Part shown: positions 63,084 to 64,000 of the stretch, piece by piece
Numbering within the stretch: the first letter of the stretch is position 1
Layout: every line of letters starts with the position of its first letter
Origin: an uncultured Mailhella sp.
GTDB taxonomy: Bacteria > Desulfobacterota > Desulfovibrionia > Desulfovibrionales > Desulfovibrionaceae
DNA length: 64,000 bases
Reading direction: 5' to 3'
NCBI GenBank assembly: GCA_910578585.1
Contig: CAJTRG010000006.1
Span: 33,131 to 97,130 of the forward strand
Notes under the pieces: model-generated
Database searches by the model: none
What the model was told of the DNA's origin: nothing
What the model saw: the letters and a program-made list of their open reading frames with translations, nothing else
Translations under genes and position numbers: made by a program

Positions 63084-64000
63084 CTATCCAAAAAACTCAT
63101 TGATCACTGCATCCAAATCTTCAAAAGTTCGGCATTTGATGAGGGCCTGACGCACGAGTTTGGCGTTTTCCAGGTGACGCACATAGCGGGGCACAATGGT
63201 GCGCATTTGCAGGACTGCCCGAGCAGGGCAATACGTTTTTGCGTACGCCAAATGCTCCATAATCAGCGCATAAATATCAGCCTTTATCTGTTCAGGGCTT
63301 TTGGGAAAAAGTTCGTTGTAATCGAGGATTTCAATATTTGCCAAATCCTTGCCCGTTATGCCTTTTTCCTGCACGTACTGCCATAAATATTTGTGCTCGG
63401 CAAAAATCCGCGGATTGCTCATGGCGCCCCGGGCATACATCACGGCATTGACCCCGGTTTCCAGCAAAACTCTAATTCCGTCCCGGGCTGTAAACAAATC
63501 TCCGCTGGCAATCACCGGAATTTCTATGAGTTCCTTGAGCCGTGCCAAAGCCTCATACTCAGGCACGCCGCTGAAACTTTGTTTGGCATAGCGGGGGTGC
63601 AGGGTGATCCAATCCGCTCCAAAATCCTGAAGGCGCTGCGCCACTTCTTCATACACTTTTTCACCAAGATAATAGCCAAGGCGAATTTTGAAGCCAATTT
63701 TATGCCCGGCATCCTTGTGCACTTCGTCGATCACAGTCTTTGCCACAGCAAAGAAATTTGGCAAATCCTTGAGCATGGCGGCACCTGAACCTGTTTTGAC
63801 CACCTTGTTCACAGAACAGCCCACATTGACATCATAAGCGCAAAAGCCACGCTCTTTCAAAAACTGCACACCCTTTTGCATGAATTCCTGCTCCGCCCCA
63901 AAAATCTGCACAACAAGCGGAAAATCTTTTGCAGTAGTTTGCAGTAAATCCTGCGTATTTTTTCCCCCATAAACAAGCCCTTTGGCACTGACCATTTCCG
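63084..64000 (-). CDS. tRNA-dihydrouridine synthase (Dus family), cut by the window end
   Basis: At least 304 residues of a Dus flavoprotein that reduces uridine in tRNA. CAYDVNVGCSVNKVVKTGSGAAM carries the catalytic Cys (NxGCP-like), KIGFKIRLGYYLGE and TLHPRYAKQSFSG the substrate region, and VIASGDLFTARDGIRVLLET the FMN phosphate site. The family N-terminus (APMAGVT) is not here; the frame stays open through the last base, with Glu before MVSAKGL, so the true start is outside the window. It is 1 bp from the convergent ATPase pseudogene. Confidence 0.9.
   Translation of the reverse strand, partial: EMVSAKGLVYGGKNTQDLLQTTAKDFPLVVQIFGAEQEFMQKGVQFLKERGFCAYDVNVGCSVNKVVKTGSGAAMLKDLPNFFAVAKTVIDEVHKDAGHKIGFKIRLGYYLGEKVYEEVAQRLQDFGADWITLHPRYAKQSFSGVPEYEALARLKELIEIPVIASGDLFTARDGIRVLLETGVNAVMYARGAMSNPRIFAEHKYLWQYVQEKGITGKDLANIEILDYNELFPKSPEQIKADIYALIMEHLAYAKTYCPARAVLQMRTIVPRYVRHLENAKLVRQALIKCRTFEDLDAVINEFFG

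Noticed and set aside
1..64000. tRNA or rRNA genes
   Set aside because: Looked for by eye; no convincing cloverleaf or rRNA segment seen. A covariance-model search would be needed to exclude one.

Overview
The window comes from a Gram-negative bacterium with an LPS outer membrane (LpxC, HldD, a DUF374 acyltransferase, O-acetylation genes). Most of it has moderate base composition. Citramalate-route isoleucine synthesis, the YkgJ/HldD/zinc-finger YIP1 run and the short-tailed-phage cluster together suggest a deltaproteobacterium of the Desulfovibrio/Bilophila/Lawsonia type. That placement is inference from gene content; no marker in the window proves it.

Layout. 1-253: copies of a 71-bp tandem repeat, then a LysR gene (254-1147). 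1211-6337 (minus): a surface O-acylation module, made of an MFS carrier, an AlgI-like MBOAT and a membrane-anchored double-hydrolase protein. 6370-11674 (minus): housekeeping genes (ddl, HD hydrolase, dut, TtcA-like, pepA, rRNA pseudouridine synthase). 11771-20166 (plus): DUF374 acyltransferase, ruvA-ruvB, thyX, M48 peptidase, GNAT, tsaE, then lysC and cimA joined by a TAATG overlap. 20229-21051: a complete IS5/IS427-type element whose transposase needs a -1 frameshift. 21138-25798: an AT-rich glycan cassette whose third gene is broken. 25905-32989: acpS, two lipoproteins, a divergent chorismate-mutase/EPSP-synthase-like fusion, a small protein, a YkgJ protein, hldD and a zinc-finger YIP1 protein.

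33129-48501 is a 15.4-kb run of phage genes, all on the minus strand. It holds a lysozyme-like protein, TerL, portal, Bbp19-like, scaffold, capsid, Bbp16-like, two tail-tube proteins, internal virion proteins, tail fibre, holin, amidase and spanins. It has no integrase, repressor or replication gene, every frame is open, and it lies directly between chromosomal genes. This fits a domesticated podovirus-type particle or gene transfer agent better than an ordinary prophage, and it is the most interesting system here. An 11-bp-phased repeat array lies in its upstream control region.

48916-56168: glnS; an AT-rich OafA-type O-acetyltransferase between two near-identical terminators; and ugd-uxs-galE for UDP-GlcA, UDP-Xyl and UDP-Gal. 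56420-63082: ferritin, pyrB-pyrC, lpxC and a frameshifted AAA-14/DUF4143 ATPase. lpxC has a perfect-looking sigma-54 promoter, an upstream 20-bp palindrome and a 5' UTR hairpin. The window ends inside a Dus-family tRNA-dihydrouridine synthase. Dispersed repeats occupy the long non-coding gaps. I saw no tRNA, rRNA or CRISPR array.
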